From contig MOWL01000045.1 of NCBI GenBank assembly GCA_002110485.1, positions 1,736,001-1,800,000 on the forward strand: a DNA stretch of 64,000 nt, read 5' to 3'. This DNA comes from Emergomyces orientalis. Taxonomy: Eukaryota > Ascomycota > Eurotiomycetes > Onygenales > Ajellomycetaceae. Below the pieces are notes generated by a model. It was not told the DNA's origin. It worked only from the letters and a program-made list of their open reading frames with translations, and did no database searches. This document shows positions 11,736 through 24,500 of the stretch, piece after piece. Within the stretch, counting starts at the first letter, position 1. Each line of letters opens with the position of its first letter. A program made the position numbers and the translations under genes.

Positions 11736-13814
11736 TCAAATCATTGTTGCGACTGTATGCAACGGTGAAAGAGTCTTCGGTCCACGTACTAACTCACTTC
11801 CCGGAAGAGGCGGCGTCGGAGAGGAGCCTGCTGAGGTTGTTGGCTCTACTTTTCGCGTTGTTTTTTGGGGAGACGATCTGGGGCGGGAATCCGGAGTTGG
11901 CGGATTACCGTTGCTGGGGGTGTTCTCCCGACAGCGCTTGAGTGTTTCGTTCTTTTGATGGTTATGGCACTGTTAATCAACACGGTTAGCTGAAATAGTC
12001 GTTTTCACAGGAACGGATCGCAAATCAATGGGTTGGGTTTTGAAACGCAACATGGTTAGTTAGAAATCAGCAGGTACCTTGTATGCATGCCTGAACCAGG
12101 TGGTACCCTTCTTTTTGCTGCTCACCAGAGCTACCCACTCGTCACAGTTTCCACATAGACCCTCCCAAACATTTGTATTTCCTTCTGTTCGCCTCATTTC
12201 CTTCGGAGGCGCAAATGCTTGGCCTGTGGGTGCACTGATTCCATGCGTAAAGCTTTTGTCATACCAAAAAGCAGAGTTCTTGAGCACAAGCCAACGACCA
12301 GGCTTGCAAATCCCACACCAGCCCTCACGCTTATTCCCATGGCCTCGAACCCACTTTGGTGTATACAAATCGTTCTCAAATCGAAGATCTTGTTCATGAG
12401 GTATCAAATTCGGATCACTTGGCATCATATCCTCGGGAGGTGGAAGTACTCGTCCTGCCTTCAAAGGTCCTAGAAGATCAGGCGGGCCAGGAAACTCGGA
12501 ATAATGGTCGAAATAATGCTGGTGGGAGTCTGTGTCACTCTGTAGCGTTCTAAACAGACCTTGAGATGCCAGCAGGGCAGGATTTCTGTAACGGGCGTTC
12601 GCTTCAAAGTTCGAAGGCAGCAGAAGGTTGTTCTGTTGAAAGTGTACTGGGTTTCTGCTTCCTGCCTGCTGTCGTGCGGAACTCGTCGACGGGAGAATGC
12701 GGCTTTGCCTCATTGAAGGAGATGGAAGACGAGATCCATTGACATGATTTTGTGTTAAAAATGGGGACGTGACACGATTAGGGCGGGGTGCGTAAGAGCC
12801 TGTCGACCATCGTTTGCGGACACCGTCAAAGTTATGTGGAGGTACTCGAATGCTTGCACGCGGGGATGGGGAGGTTCTTGTCCGATTCCCTCCACGAACT
12901 AGTTCTGACTGTGCATGTCTTGGCGATGGCACGGGGGAAAGGGGTGTAGAACATAGATTAAGCGAACTTCTCGGAGTATAGTCGGAACTAGTCGCAGAGG
13001 CGAAGGACGGGACTTCGGACAATGCAGAAAGATCGGTAAAGTCCAGAGATCTAGTGTTGCTTGATAGAGAGAAGTACGAGTCGGATAGAGGGCGAGTAAC
13101 CATGGTTGTATCGAGCGTTAGAGACTGGTGCTGTGGAAGTTGGTTGAGCCTCCTACCATTCGCGACCGTGACATTCTGGGGTTGGGAAAGCTCGCTCGGG
13201 AACAAAGGCAGATCGTGATCAAGACCCGAAAATGTAGATAATCCCTCTACTAGATTTCGATCATCGAAACCTGAATAAAAATTAGCGGCAAGCAATAAAA
13301 CCATATGGCAAGGCAACCCATACGATCGTCCACAACGTTGATTCCTAAGAACCCATTTGACGTTCCAAAGTCAGGAGGCATAAAATATTGTGATGGCATT
13401 TGAATCCCGTATGTGTTCCAATCTAGTACCTTATGGGAATTAGGCGTGTAGGGCAGAGAATAAACACTTTCATTTCCCGTCTTCGGCCTGGCAGCCGTCA
13501 ATGAATTGGGTTGGTTGTCTGTAGCCCAGGCTTTAAGTCTGTATGAATCCAACGTGGTGCTTGCCACGCTCCTGGCTGCCACACTTCCATCCTCTGATAC
13601 TTTCCCGAAATCGGGATTGCTCATTTGCATGCTACTTCCTGGGGTAGGTGGTGGATAACCCACGGGTGAAATGAATGTTGATGGCCACAGGTTTCTGATA
13701 AACAAATATATCAGCATTACTACCGCCATAAGGAAAGGCTATTTGCAGGTCTGCTCGGACCAATTCAACATACCGTCGTTCGATTTGGCTATAGTCTATC
13801 TCATTGGGCGACAT
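11736..13814 (-). CDS. Rua1 C-terminal domain (DUF4451) zinc-binding regulator
   Basis: Four exons on the minus strand: 13814-13724, 13638-13324, 13270-12078 and 11969-11736, summing to 610 residues with consistent phases (introns 85, 53 and 108 nt). The first 430 residues are Ser/Pro/Asn-rich and look disordered. The conserved domain starts at PKWVRGHGNKREGWC near residue 440 and has CxxC at 454/457, CxxC at 508/511 and a CHNH cluster at 534-537, a layout that should bind zinc. It matches the C-terminal domain of Ustilago Rua1, a transcriptional regulator of the ustilagic acid genes; whether this protein regulates a cluster is unknown. The last exon supplies the CHNH ligands and a Ser/Pro tail. 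The start is uncertain: the frame stays open for about 40 codons upstream, with a possible acceptor near 13914, so a further 5' exon may exist. Confidence 0.8.
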
Positions 13815-16800
13815 ATCGAATACGGCCTTCGGATGGCTTGCCCAGTATGTCAGTCTCCAGGTTCTGCGAATCTTGTTACGGGCTGCGAGCGCTACTACGC
13901 GACCAACTGACTTCTGTGTGCCAAACGAGAGATAAAATATGACTTTTTGTCAAAGCACGTGTGTTCAATCCTTTGCAGGGCCAAAGAAAGGAAAAGATAG
14001 TTTGAATAACTGGAGTTTGATTCTCAATCAGTTGAGTAAAAGAGCGTGGCTTTATGAATGAACTCCTTCCGTAAGGACGTTAGATTCTTTAAGCAATATT
14101 GGTCTTAGTCGTTGCCAGCAACTTGGGCCTAGGAGCGGGCACCAGCACTGGGTAACGGCGGCGGGGAAGAAATGAAATATTTTCAAAGAGTGAGGTGAAC
14201 AGTATAATAATAATAATAATATAGCAAAATCAAAAATCAAAGGAGTGATTAGAGTGCATACATGGTGGAAAATCAAAAGGCAAAACTGTCAGAAGGACAA
14301 TAGAGCGAAAACAGGAATGAAGAGGAGAAGGACCGGGCATAATAGGGTATATTGATCTCGGGACTGGTTCAAACAACATTGTTCCCGCAGGAGGAATGGC
14401 CCGAAAGACGATGTCAAGAAAGAGCTAGCCTGCAGTACTCAAAACATCCTCCGTTCCCCATTTTGCCCCAAGGGTAGCCAGCGGGCTCTCCCAAAGCAGT
14501 TTAGCATTGTGTTAGAGTACCCATCTAGTCAACAGTTGAGGTTAGTAGCTGCGAGGGCAGTATGGACCAGGGTGTGAAGCCGAACCCGGGGCCTTAAGGG
14601 TTTGACGCTGGACTGTCATGAAGTCAAGTGTGTCTCATCATTTACTGGAGAAAGTATAACGCCTTCTATCGAATGACGAATTCAGGATGGGTATCAATCA
14701 CATTGGTTGAGCGTACCGATGCCGCCGTACTTTACATAGTGCATGTTTTTCCCTTGCACTAGGGCTGCTGTGGGCGTCAGCCAGTCCCGTTCTATGTGCC
14801 AGGATGAGAGTGGTCCAGTTTCTCGTAGGCGCCGGACGAAAATCCACGCTGTCATGCTCAGGAGGGCGACAGAGGCTGACAGGTGAGTCGAGTCCTGTCA
14901 TGGCAGCTAGGTATTTCTGTTATTTTTTGGTATGGAGCTGGAATTGTAGTGCCCATATGCTTGTTTAGAGGCAAACGCTACTCAGCAGTGTGTCTCCAAT
15001 AATGTCTGGTGTTGTGGTGGATGTTGGCGGAAACGAGGATGAGACTCGGGGAGGAGGTTGAGGTTGCAGCAAGAAACCAGTCGCAGCCTAGGCCTGATGT
15101 GGCATGGTTGTTTCATGTGACAAGGGGCTCAAACATCCACGGAGTTGACTTCATCTGGACACCAAATCGGTGAGTGCACTGGCTGCATCACCTGCACCAA
15201 CTGCACCAACTGCACCAACATCGTTGGGACGCACACACCAAGGCATGCTGCTTTCTCTTGCGGCTAGTTTTATGACAGTGTTGAAATTAGAAAGACCTCT
15301 CCAGGCCTTTTCATACTTCTGCCCTCGCCCCAACATATTTGTTTATATCTTTTGCCCCCTGTCGCAGGCAGCCTCTCTTTTCTGGCTACCCTTCTCCTCT
15401 TGTGGGGATGCTGGCCCTAGATATGGCATTATAAACGTATATACGTGAGTCTTCACATGCTGTGTTATGTTTAATTTGCTTAAAGGGCAACCTCTCTCCC
15501 CCTGCTTTCAGCATCGCTTACTTATCCCACCGCACTCTCGGAATTATTTATATTACCTGTGCTGGGGAATATCTCGCGGATTTTAACTGGCGGGATGGAT
15601 GCGTTCCTGCACTAATCATGTTTATTCGCCTGGGGCTTTTTAAATAGCTGGAGATTTAGTAGAAATCTTCGAGCCACGACGGCTAAACCACAACCCAAGT
15701 TTTCCAAAATGGACCAGAACGAGACCTTTCAAACCATGAACGTAGCTAACTAATCCTACGTAAATTTAATTTAATGGCCCTTTGAAGGGCAATTTATTGA
15801 GATATGGAATTCGTTTATATGTCACTTGGCACAATATGTGGGCATGCCGAAATTTACAATGATGCCAGGATGGCGACCCGGGGCAATGTAGAAACTCCTG
15901 ACCAGAGCCTGGAATTGGTTTGTTCCGCGGCTAATTCTGACGCGCGCCAAGTCAAAAACAGACACTATCGCAAACTCAGGAGTGACGACAATATACCCAG
16001 GTAGTATGCACTTGACTCAGACCTCTGCTCAATCGCGGCCAGCAAACCAGCATCCCTTTACTAATCAATAAACAGCTAGAGGCAAAAGGCTAATAGCCAT
16101 CAACTCAACTTTCAGGAAAGAACTACTAGTATTTTGGTATATGATACTAGCCGTCAGTGTGCCCTTACGCCGTTCTATGTTTGCGATTTTTGGTCAGTCC
16201 CACACCCACTAACTAGCGAATGTGTGGACGGGTTTCTTTTCATATAACGCCTATATGCAATTAGGGGTAGTTATCACTATGAAGACAATTGGACCATCCA
16301 CCGAATCCCAAGATTGCAAAGAATGCAAGGCAGCATTGCCAACATTCCGGTTTCTTATTTTAGGTTGGCATTTTGGGTTCGGGAATCCCATGGAAATCTA
16401 CGAACTTCCCGTGTGACAGTCAACTTGGTGTGCAGGTACAGCTTCATTGGCCCATGCCGTTTCAAACGTGCATGTAAAACCCAGCGCTAAAGCTTGGTGA
16501 GGAATCGAAATTGTTGCAATACAAATAATAATAAACCACCCAGCTCACATGGATGTTCCTCATCGGATATAGTATTTTTTCTTTTTTCCATGGTAACTTC
16601 TTGGACCCCGCCTCACGCTTAAACTTTCCAGGCGCCGCGAACATGGGAACCAACCCAGGAAGACGGGATCTATTTGGCGGGGAGCCCCCACCAATAATAA
16701 CAGATGGTTGACTTGCCTGGGGTTAAGAAAATGTGAGCTCCCTATCAACGTGAAAGAAAACTCCGGCATCACAGGGGTCTCTGGGCCTGCGAACTTCCCT

Positions 16801-18290
16801 AAAACTTCAGCCAATTGCTCTATATTTCAGTCCACCCCTATCAATGAAGTCGGGTTGGAAATTGGGTAAAGGGTATTCTTCAGGGCAGACGCCTTTTCAG
16901 ATCCCGCGAGTTCTTTTATTATAAGTAAATTCCATGGGGTTGTACCTAGGGAATTTGAATGAATCTACATCTGTGTCTTAATACTCTCCTACTTGTCAGG
17001 AATGCATATTGATATTGTAGCTATATATGTAGTTTGTTGAAGCACCAACACACCTCTGCCCAAGAACTAACCCAAAGGTTTGACTAATGACAATAAACAA
17101 CAAATTCTTCAACAAGGGAAGTAATCCATGAGAGCCGGCTGTTTTGGCCATATCAACAAAAAGCCATTTTTATTTCAAGATACGTATCTTTGTGAACCCC
17201 TTTCTTTCCGATCCAATCAAGAGGTCCTGTAAACATGGGAATCAGTGGCGCCCACAAGGATAACTGCAACCAGCCACGCCTTAGCTCATACACTCAACCC
17301 ATCCAATTAATAAGTCGTTACCTGGATGAAATTTCTTCATCCATGATAATTGCTCTTACATACTACTATACCTACTAGATTAAAAAATGGCAGATAGGTT
17401 TCCGTGGATACAGCTACTCCCCAGCTCAAGAGAAAGAGGCACAAGGTCTCAGGTTAACCGCGCCCTTTGCAAAATCAATTATGGCGGACTTAGTGACAAA
17501 GCAATGATATTTTTCCTAACCGCTGCAAGGCATCTAGGTGCCGTAGCCACCAACAGCCAGCCTGCCCCACAAACGAACAGGATTGCGGACAGCGAAGAAT
17601 TCTATAAATAACCCAGCCTAAAGAAATTTAGGCGCCCACCGCGGTCCGTGCGCATGCAAGTCATCCTGGCGTCCCATGCATGGGGCTATTTAAACACGCA
17701 TCAGTAGGTGTTGGATGCAGAATATCTATCTGCATATTGGCTGACGTTCATTCATATCATGGAGGAAAGGAGCGCAATTGGAAGGAATTCTAGAACACGG
17801 CCCAAAATATTCGCCACCCATTGCTCAGGATTTCCAAAGGCGTAAGTTCCGTGACGCTAACAAGAGATTGCTTGCTGCTTGCTTCTGTTGAACAAGATTT
17901 TACCAATTATTAGAACTGCTGGTTGTTGCGGCAGCACTTGTATGTAAACGTTTCTGTTAAATGCTGTTTTTTTTTTCTTTCTTTCTCTCTTTTTTTCTTC
18001 TTTTTCCTGTTGCACACCGTGAACTCAAGTTTTTGTTTCAACAAGATCACTCGTCGATAGGGTATGCACCGGCCGAATGCTAACACCGCAATGGGCCATG
18101 CGTGCCTATTTTTTAATACCATGTCGCTCTTTCATCTTACCTAGCTCCAGGAATTTCAAACTTCAGCGTTACAAGAGGGTTAAAAAACAGAGCAATAGAA
18201 CAGAATAGAATAAATAAGGTAGAAAGCAGGTGTATGTCCCTGAAAAGTGGATTAAAACCCGGAGGGTAGCCCGTCATTTCCTCTCCGCAC
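13815..18290. other. Gene-poor region, no supported gene
   Basis: About 4.5 kb. The first few hundred bases are the 5' flank of the Rua1_C gene. A 9-bp tandem repeat occurs at 15192-15218. The only ORFs are short, overlap on both strands and show no recognised motif. I see no intact transposon, terminal repeat or RNA gene. Confidence 0.5.
15192..15218. repeat. 9-bp tandem repeat, CTGCACCAA x3
   Basis: Three exact head-to-tail copies of CTGCACCAA in non-coding sequence. Confidence 0.9.
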
Positions 18291-18563
18291 TTACCTATTT
18301 ACTAATATGTTTAGATATCGATTTTTATTTATAGATAGGGACTTTAAACCTATGTTCCATCGGTCTCTGCAAATTCTTTCAAACCTGGGCGGCCGGATGG
18401 AGCAAGTTGGAAGCCCATTCTCACTAGGATCTTCCGAAAATTTAACAGTCAGGCGATAGATTCCCTCTCTTCCATTTCCATATTGGAAAGGAAATCCGCT
18501 CAGCAGTAGGTTTCCTGGAAATGTGGTTAACTGATCATAATTCTCTCTCCTTAAATGTGCCAA
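18291..18563 (-). pseudogene. Possible degenerate UBC9-like E2 fragment
   Basis: A 90-residue minus-strand reading frame without an ATG start. A segment reading EGIYRLTVKFSEDPSENG, then LPTC, then a PPRF element, then LSI follows the order of the ubiquitin/SUMO E2 core (in Ubc9: EGG, a Y/F-K-L-T/D-V strand, P-rich turn, PPxC, PPLF, then CLSI). The active-site Cys of the CLSI element is replaced by Ser and the HPN motif is absent, so it would not be a catalytic E2. There is no matching N- or C-terminal part beside it. I read it as a decayed fragment in the gene-poor region; the match is by eye and could be chance. Confidence 0.28.
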
Positions 18564-19858
18564 AAATCTACACCTATTTCTAATTCTGATGTCCCCTGTT
18601 CCCGAAAACGGTTGTTTGTCACCTAATTATAATGATTCCCCCTTTTCCCTTCACTTTTCCTGTTAGCTTTTTTTTCGGACTACTCCAAACTGAGGTGAAC
18701 TTGCGGCCAAGAGCTTAGGAGAGAGTCAGGAAGTGAGGAAAGAAATCGGATTCTATGAAGAGATTGAATGTTGAAGAAAAAGCATATATCTCTTCGATGA
18801 CACAAAAGGCAAAGTGATCATAAAATGCCGAAGCAGATGAGCGACAGGGGCTCATATTAATCCAAATGGCAACAAGAAGTTTGAGGGAGCAGTGCAGTTG
18901 TTGCAACAACAGCTGGAGACTGCGATGTTCGGATTTGAACCGATCACTGGAACATAATGTTGCGAAATGAATGTAGAACAAACCGAGTTGCAAAATAACG
19001 GTTTCCAAGGATTGGTTCCAGAGGGCTTGATCAGGCGGGTGAATACATACGAGGTTCAGGGACTAAGGGTAGTATGAAACGGAGGATAAGACGGAGAGTG
19101 GAGCTAGCATAATATGCACATATATAGGTGGGAATTAATATAGAGAGATATATGGTATTGTGGTCTGTGTGCTCTCAGCTCTGAACTAGCTAAATATCTA
19201 TGGGTTTTCCATGGCTATTTATACCCGTGAATCCATCTTAGGCTGCCCAACGACTATCCATCAATAATATGAGTGATTTACATGCTATATTGATCGTATC
19301 GTGATATTCTCAGCTGAATACCTCTGACTTTGTAGAAAAATCAATGTAATGGTGAATATATTAAAGGTCGGCGAAGATGAGGGCGTATTTGGTGGAGATT
19401 CCATCGGAGTTCGCCGTGTGGCAATTAGTGTGGCAATTGAACATGTGCGTATGTCTTAGCCAACGAATGTGTGGCGATAATCTCATGTTTCACAGGTAGA
19501 AAGTCGAACCAAAGGGTAGATACTGAGTAGAAGAGAGTTTGGATGAACGTGATCACAATATTAACACACAGATATGTAAAAAAAAAAGAGCAAATCACAC
19601 CTTTTTCAAAGCGTGCAGGTGAAAAAATACTGTAAAAGCGACACACGAAACGATAGGAATCCGGGAATGGCAAAGGGCGAGAAAAGAATGTTAGTTTGAG
19701 TGCAGCAGACAAACAGAATCACTATTTCGAGTGAAGAGAGCCAGAATAGCTGCATGACAATCATTGGCTGACCTCTCCACCTCTAAACCAGGTAACAAGA
19801 ATTTTATATGCCATTCCAAACTTGACTGGCCATTGTCGTCATTGACATAAGACTCGGT
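18564..19858. other. Gene-poor region between two relics
   Basis: About 1.3 kb of AT-rich sequence with short chance ORFs. I see no gene, RNA or clear repeat. Confidence 0.5.
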
Positions 19859-20446
19859 TCAGTGTCCTTCACGAAGCGGATGACGGAGAAAAACCGAGAG
19901 CTCTTCATCCAACGCCTTCTGTTCCGCACTCTGAGTCTGGCTGAGGGCGGGTTTGTAATCCCATGAAATTTTTCTGAGAATTTCATCCGTTTCTGTTGTC
20001 ATAAAGTTTTTGATAGTCGTCAGATTTGTCTCAACCTCCGACTTGACGGTCTCTGTGCCTTTATTGAACATTTCATGGCGGGCTTCTTCGACATGTCGAG
20101 CCATAACGTCTTTCATATGTAGTAGAACGCCTTTCCCTAGAATGAGCAATATCATCAGAATATTTAAGCCAATGCAATCTTGCCAAACCCATTGCTTACC
20201 GGCCGCGGAGCCACATTCTCTATATCCATTCTTCAGCGCGTCTACGATAGTGGGCACAAAAAGACGGTTACCACCTTTCTGACTCTGATTTAACAAGGCG
20301 ATACATGAGGCGGATAGCTCATCAATAGATTTCTCATATGTTTGCAGGTGTGGTTTCAGCTTTCGCGGCCAATCTGTAGCTCTAGATTGTTTAGAAGCAT
20401 GGCCTTCAACATCTGGTCGAGCCCCGAGCCCGGATAAAAGCATCAA
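19859..20446 (-). pseudogene. C-terminal fragment of a dynamin/SLIP-GC-like GTPase gene
   Basis: A minus-strand frame of 195 codons that reads through a probable 63-nt intron at 20199-20137 (GTAAGC...CTAG, a multiple of three, so the frame survives). Spliced, it gives KPHLQTYEKSIDEL... then GYRECGSAAGKGVLLHMKDV, then MARHVEEARHEMF, then long amphipathic helices. This helical pattern resembles the C-terminal part of large fungal proteins related to nuclear GTPase SLIP-GC and dynamins. The GTPase domain (GxxxxGKS, DxxG) is not found upstream; a TAG stop interrupts the frame about 40 codons before 20446. It is either a 5'-truncated relic or the last exon of a gene whose other exons I cannot recognise. 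Family assignment is an inference by eye. Confidence 0.4.
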
Positions 20447-21573
20447 GCAATCTGATGCCCTGCCTTGCGCGCCAGCGGGGACTTCTCCGCTGCCAATAAT
20501 TCTGGCATTCTTAGGGAAAAGACTGCAGGCAGTCTACGGCAAGACCAGGATTGGGATGATGATGCACTGGGATATATCACAACGGAGGTAAGAGTCCAAG
20601 AGCTTCTGAACCATCCTCCTAAATTTGGGCGACATATAGCTGACTCTCCTGGGCAATAATCTGTTCATTATTGCAGTTTTTCAGAGGACATCTATCACAG
20701 ACATCAGAGGGCATGAAATAGCTTAACACTCCCACTCTGCTCTGTCTTAAATGCCCATCCAGGTGAGTCGTTGCAGATCTCCTCATCTGATGAATAGGGC
20801 AAATAGGGGTTATAATGGTCCCAGTACAGAAGCCGGGCGTCGCTGGGCTCCATACCCATTTGCCTGGAACCACTTAATCGAGCGGGGATTTAAAAACGCG
20901 TTAACTGCGAATACAGACATACGGCCAAGATATCTGCAATGTCTCCTTCATCCAATATTTCATTCCTAGGCGGTACCCCGGGCGGTGGCCCAAAATTTTC
21001 AACGCGTATCATTTGTTTTTCTAGCGTGTCGCGTATTCTATCTCACTTGTGACTACGGAGTAATGCCCTATGAATTTCTATTGGGAAAGAGATGAAAGGG
21101 AGAAATGAAGAAGAAAGATTAAAACAAAAGAACAACGCCAAAGATGATAAGAACCGCCTGCGAAAATGAGAAGAGAGAAATTTTGCAAACACAGAGAGAA
21201 CATCAGTTGACAACACCACTTTATCTATTCCACTGATGAAAACAAGAAAAGAAAAATAAATAAAATCCCATTAATTCATTCCCAACCAGCAAGTTTTTGC
21301 TTTTGCTTTTTCCCGTTTTCCCTTTCTGTCACACAAAAACCAAATGTCAAAACGACGAAGCCGAAAAGAAAAGGGCAGAACAACCCCCCTCCCACCAATT
21401 GACCAATGTCGCCCCATTCGCCAGCAATTAAAAAATTGGGAAAAGTACCAATAAGAACGAGATAATACAGGAGCAAGAAAGAAATCAGGCAAGCCTCAAA
21501 CCATTCCCTTACTCCCCCACCCCTCCCAAAAAATTCTCCATCACGTTTCGCATTCCTACTAACTCATGGGAAT
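20447..21573. other. Intergenic region upstream of the relic and downstream of mot1
   Basis: About 1.1 kb. The part from 20447 to 20880 has partly open frames on both strands, possibly more of the decayed gene to the left; one minus-strand frame contains CPLKNCNNEQIIAQ, which I do not recognise. The part from about 21080 is AT-rich 3' flank of mot1. Confidence 0.45.
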
Positions 21574-24500
21574 CTAACCCTTCATAGTCGCCAAGAAAGA
21601 ATCCAAATTATATTCTTCCTGGTATTGTCGATCATCCCACAGTTCACCAAGGTCATCAAGCCAACCCTTCTTGCCCTTCTCCTTAACCTCGCCATCGATG
21701 TCGACCATATCAATCTCATTACCGCCGATTCCGCCGTCCTGGCTAGGCTTTTCGGCGCCCTCGGCCGTTTCGCCAAGGTTGAAAAGGTCAAGCAGTTGGT
21801 CTGTGTCCATAGTATTGAGGCCGGCGTTTTGTTGGTTGACGACGGTTGAGGCGACGTCGATTTTGAAACGTTGGAGGCTGAGGTAGTACGGGGTTTTTTT
21901 GTTAGTATATAGGGTATTAGATATTACTTCCTTCCTTTATTCTGTCTTGAGGTTGGTGGTCTCAACTTAGAATGAAAAAAACTTACTTCAATATCTTTTC
22001 CTCTAAAGTACCCCTCGTAATCAGCCGGTAGACATTAACGACCTTCTTCTGTCCAATACGATGCGCGCGATCCATGGCTTGGATATCCTTCTGCGGATTC
22101 CAATCATGCTCAACGAATATTACGGTATCCGCACCCGTAAGGTTCAGACCGAGACCGCCAACACTGGTCGTGAGCAAGAGGACGTCGTAGCTGGGATCAG
22201 TGTTAAACTGGTTCACGATGTTCTGGCGCTTGGTCGCCTCCACGCTACCGTCTAGGCGGAGATACTGCACTGATGGCAGCAGCTTCTTAAGAACGTCGTT
22301 CTGCACGATATCCAGCATTTCCTTCATCTGGCAGAAAACGAGGGCGCGATGCGGGCTGACGTAGCTGGCTCCCGTGTCCAATTCACCTTCAGTAGATGGG
22401 TCAACGCCAATGCCACAGTCGACAAGTAGGTCGCGAAGAGCGGTCAGCTTAGGTGCGTGGGCGACATCACGGATATGAGAATTCTTTAGTGCGAGCGATT
22501 TTTGGATTTCGTCGTATCGCTTGTGGTTTTCTTTGACGACGAGGGCGGGAGAATTGCAAAGGCGACGCATGTATTGTAGGGCTTGGAAGATATGCTGCTT
22601 CGCCTCCTTATCGGTACTCCCAACTATCTTAGCGATATCTTTCTGTTCCTTCTTGGTGAAGTCTTCGAACAATTTCCGTTGTAGGTCGCTGAGGTCGCAG
22701 TAATAATTCTGTAGGATCTTTGGTGGAAGGTCGTTAAGGACTTCCTCTTTCAATCGCCGCAGTAGGAAGGGCAGTACTTGTTTGTGCAACGCCTCAATAG
22801 CTAAGGCACCAGCCTCTTGCTCTTTTGAAGAGGACTTGCTGAATCGACTGGCAGCAATGGGTTTCGCGAAGCGGTCCAGGAAAACTTTTTCAGTCCCGAG
22901 GAAGCCAGGCATTAAGAAGTCGAATAGCGACCAGAGTTCCAAAACGTTATTTTGGATTGGAGTGCCCGATAATATCAAGCGGTGATTACTCTTGAGCCGT
23001 TTAACGGCTAGTGTAATCTTCGCCTTGGGATTCTTGATCAAATGGCCTTCGTCCAAAACGCAGTAATTCCAATTGAGCGGCATGAAAGCGTCACTGTCGT
23101 TCCGGCAAATATCGTACGATGTTATGACAACATCCACCGAGTCGAGAGAGTCCCGCAGCCTTGCACGTTCGGCAGGTGGGCCTACATATGCTAGACACGA
23201 CAAGAAAGGAGCATACTGCTTTATTTCCTGTTGCCAATGTCCAGACAGGGTTGGTGGACAGATAATCAACGACGGCAATCTCCGTGCCTCAGGTGCGCCT
23301 GTGCGCGCGAACTCTTCAGCTCTCATGTGATGATCACTAGCCACGATACAGAGAGTTTGGAGTGTCTTTCCAAGACCCATATCATCGCATAGAATTCCAT
23401 GTAGATGGTACCGATTCAGGAAAGCCAGCCAGTTTACGCCTTCTTGCTGGTATGACCGCAGTTCCGCTTTGATAGCAACAGGAATCTCGAAGGGCTCGAT
23501 CTTGTGGACATCGAGCATTTGGGCAATGAATTTTCGCTCCCGATCCCGTCCTTTCAGGAGCTCCTCGGACAATCCCGGTGGGTCTGGGATCCCAGCTTCC
23601 AGGGGAACGAGTTTAACCAACGTCGCAAAGGCAGTCGTGGCGAGGAGCCTTATATCGTTGTCAGAATCGCTCATTCGTCCCAGAACGGGGACAATAAGGA
23701 AAATGACATAAGGCAAGATATTATCTTCCATTACGTGTATCAAATGGTAGATGCATTCTATGACTCCCTGTCGACAGTGGACGTCCAAGGCATTGTTGAT
23801 ATTAGGCAACACTTTCTCCACTAGCATTGTCATTCCTTCGACACTTATAACGCTGCAGATAGTGGCAAAGCATTTGGCAGCCGCATAGCGAATGACAGAC
23901 AGCTCGCATTGCAGAGATTTTGCAATGACAGGCATAAGGTCGATAATCCAGGGATAAATACCAGGGTGGAATTTCGGAACCAGGGCTCGCAGCGTCGACA
24001 ATCCATCCACAACTTCCTGGCCAGTTTCGTTTTCAGGATCCTTGATATCAGGTGGAAGGTCACCGGTAAGAGCGCGTCGTAACGGATCTTCAATCAGGCT
24101 CGCAAGGTTAGGGACCTTATCCAATAACTCCGCACCGAATCTACTCGCCAATTGCTCCAATGCTTCCTTGGCGCCCCGTCGCATGATCCGAGCATCCCGA
24201 GACTCTTTCTCGAATCTCGCAGCGTCAACAGCGTCTCTCTTATCCTCTTCCTTGCGAAGCGATAGAATTGACGTCTCCAGGCCAGCATTGTGATGGAACT
24301 CAGGTGTTTCCGAAGTATCGACGCAGCAAAACTTGACTAGATTTCCAATCACTTTATCCACAGGGCCACGCTTGGAGGCATTCGTGTAATATTGTACGAG
24401 AGACGCAACAGCTGACGCGGATTTCTGCTGCAGTTCAAGATTTTCCTCCTTCTTGACACTGTCCATCATCCCCTTAATAATCTGGCTTGGCTTTTTGGGG

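Noticed and set aside
13671..13910. Plus-strand 79-codon frame
   Set aside because: It is antisense to the first exon and first intron of the Rua1_C gene.
17387..17611. 74-codon plus-strand frame with a good ATG context
   Set aside because: Short, no motif and no splice partner.
18918..18935. GGATTTGAACC, the reverse complement of a tRNA B-box, on the plus strand
   Set aside because: The acceptor stem and anticodon arm cannot be formed on the minus strand around it; the T-stem has a mismatch.
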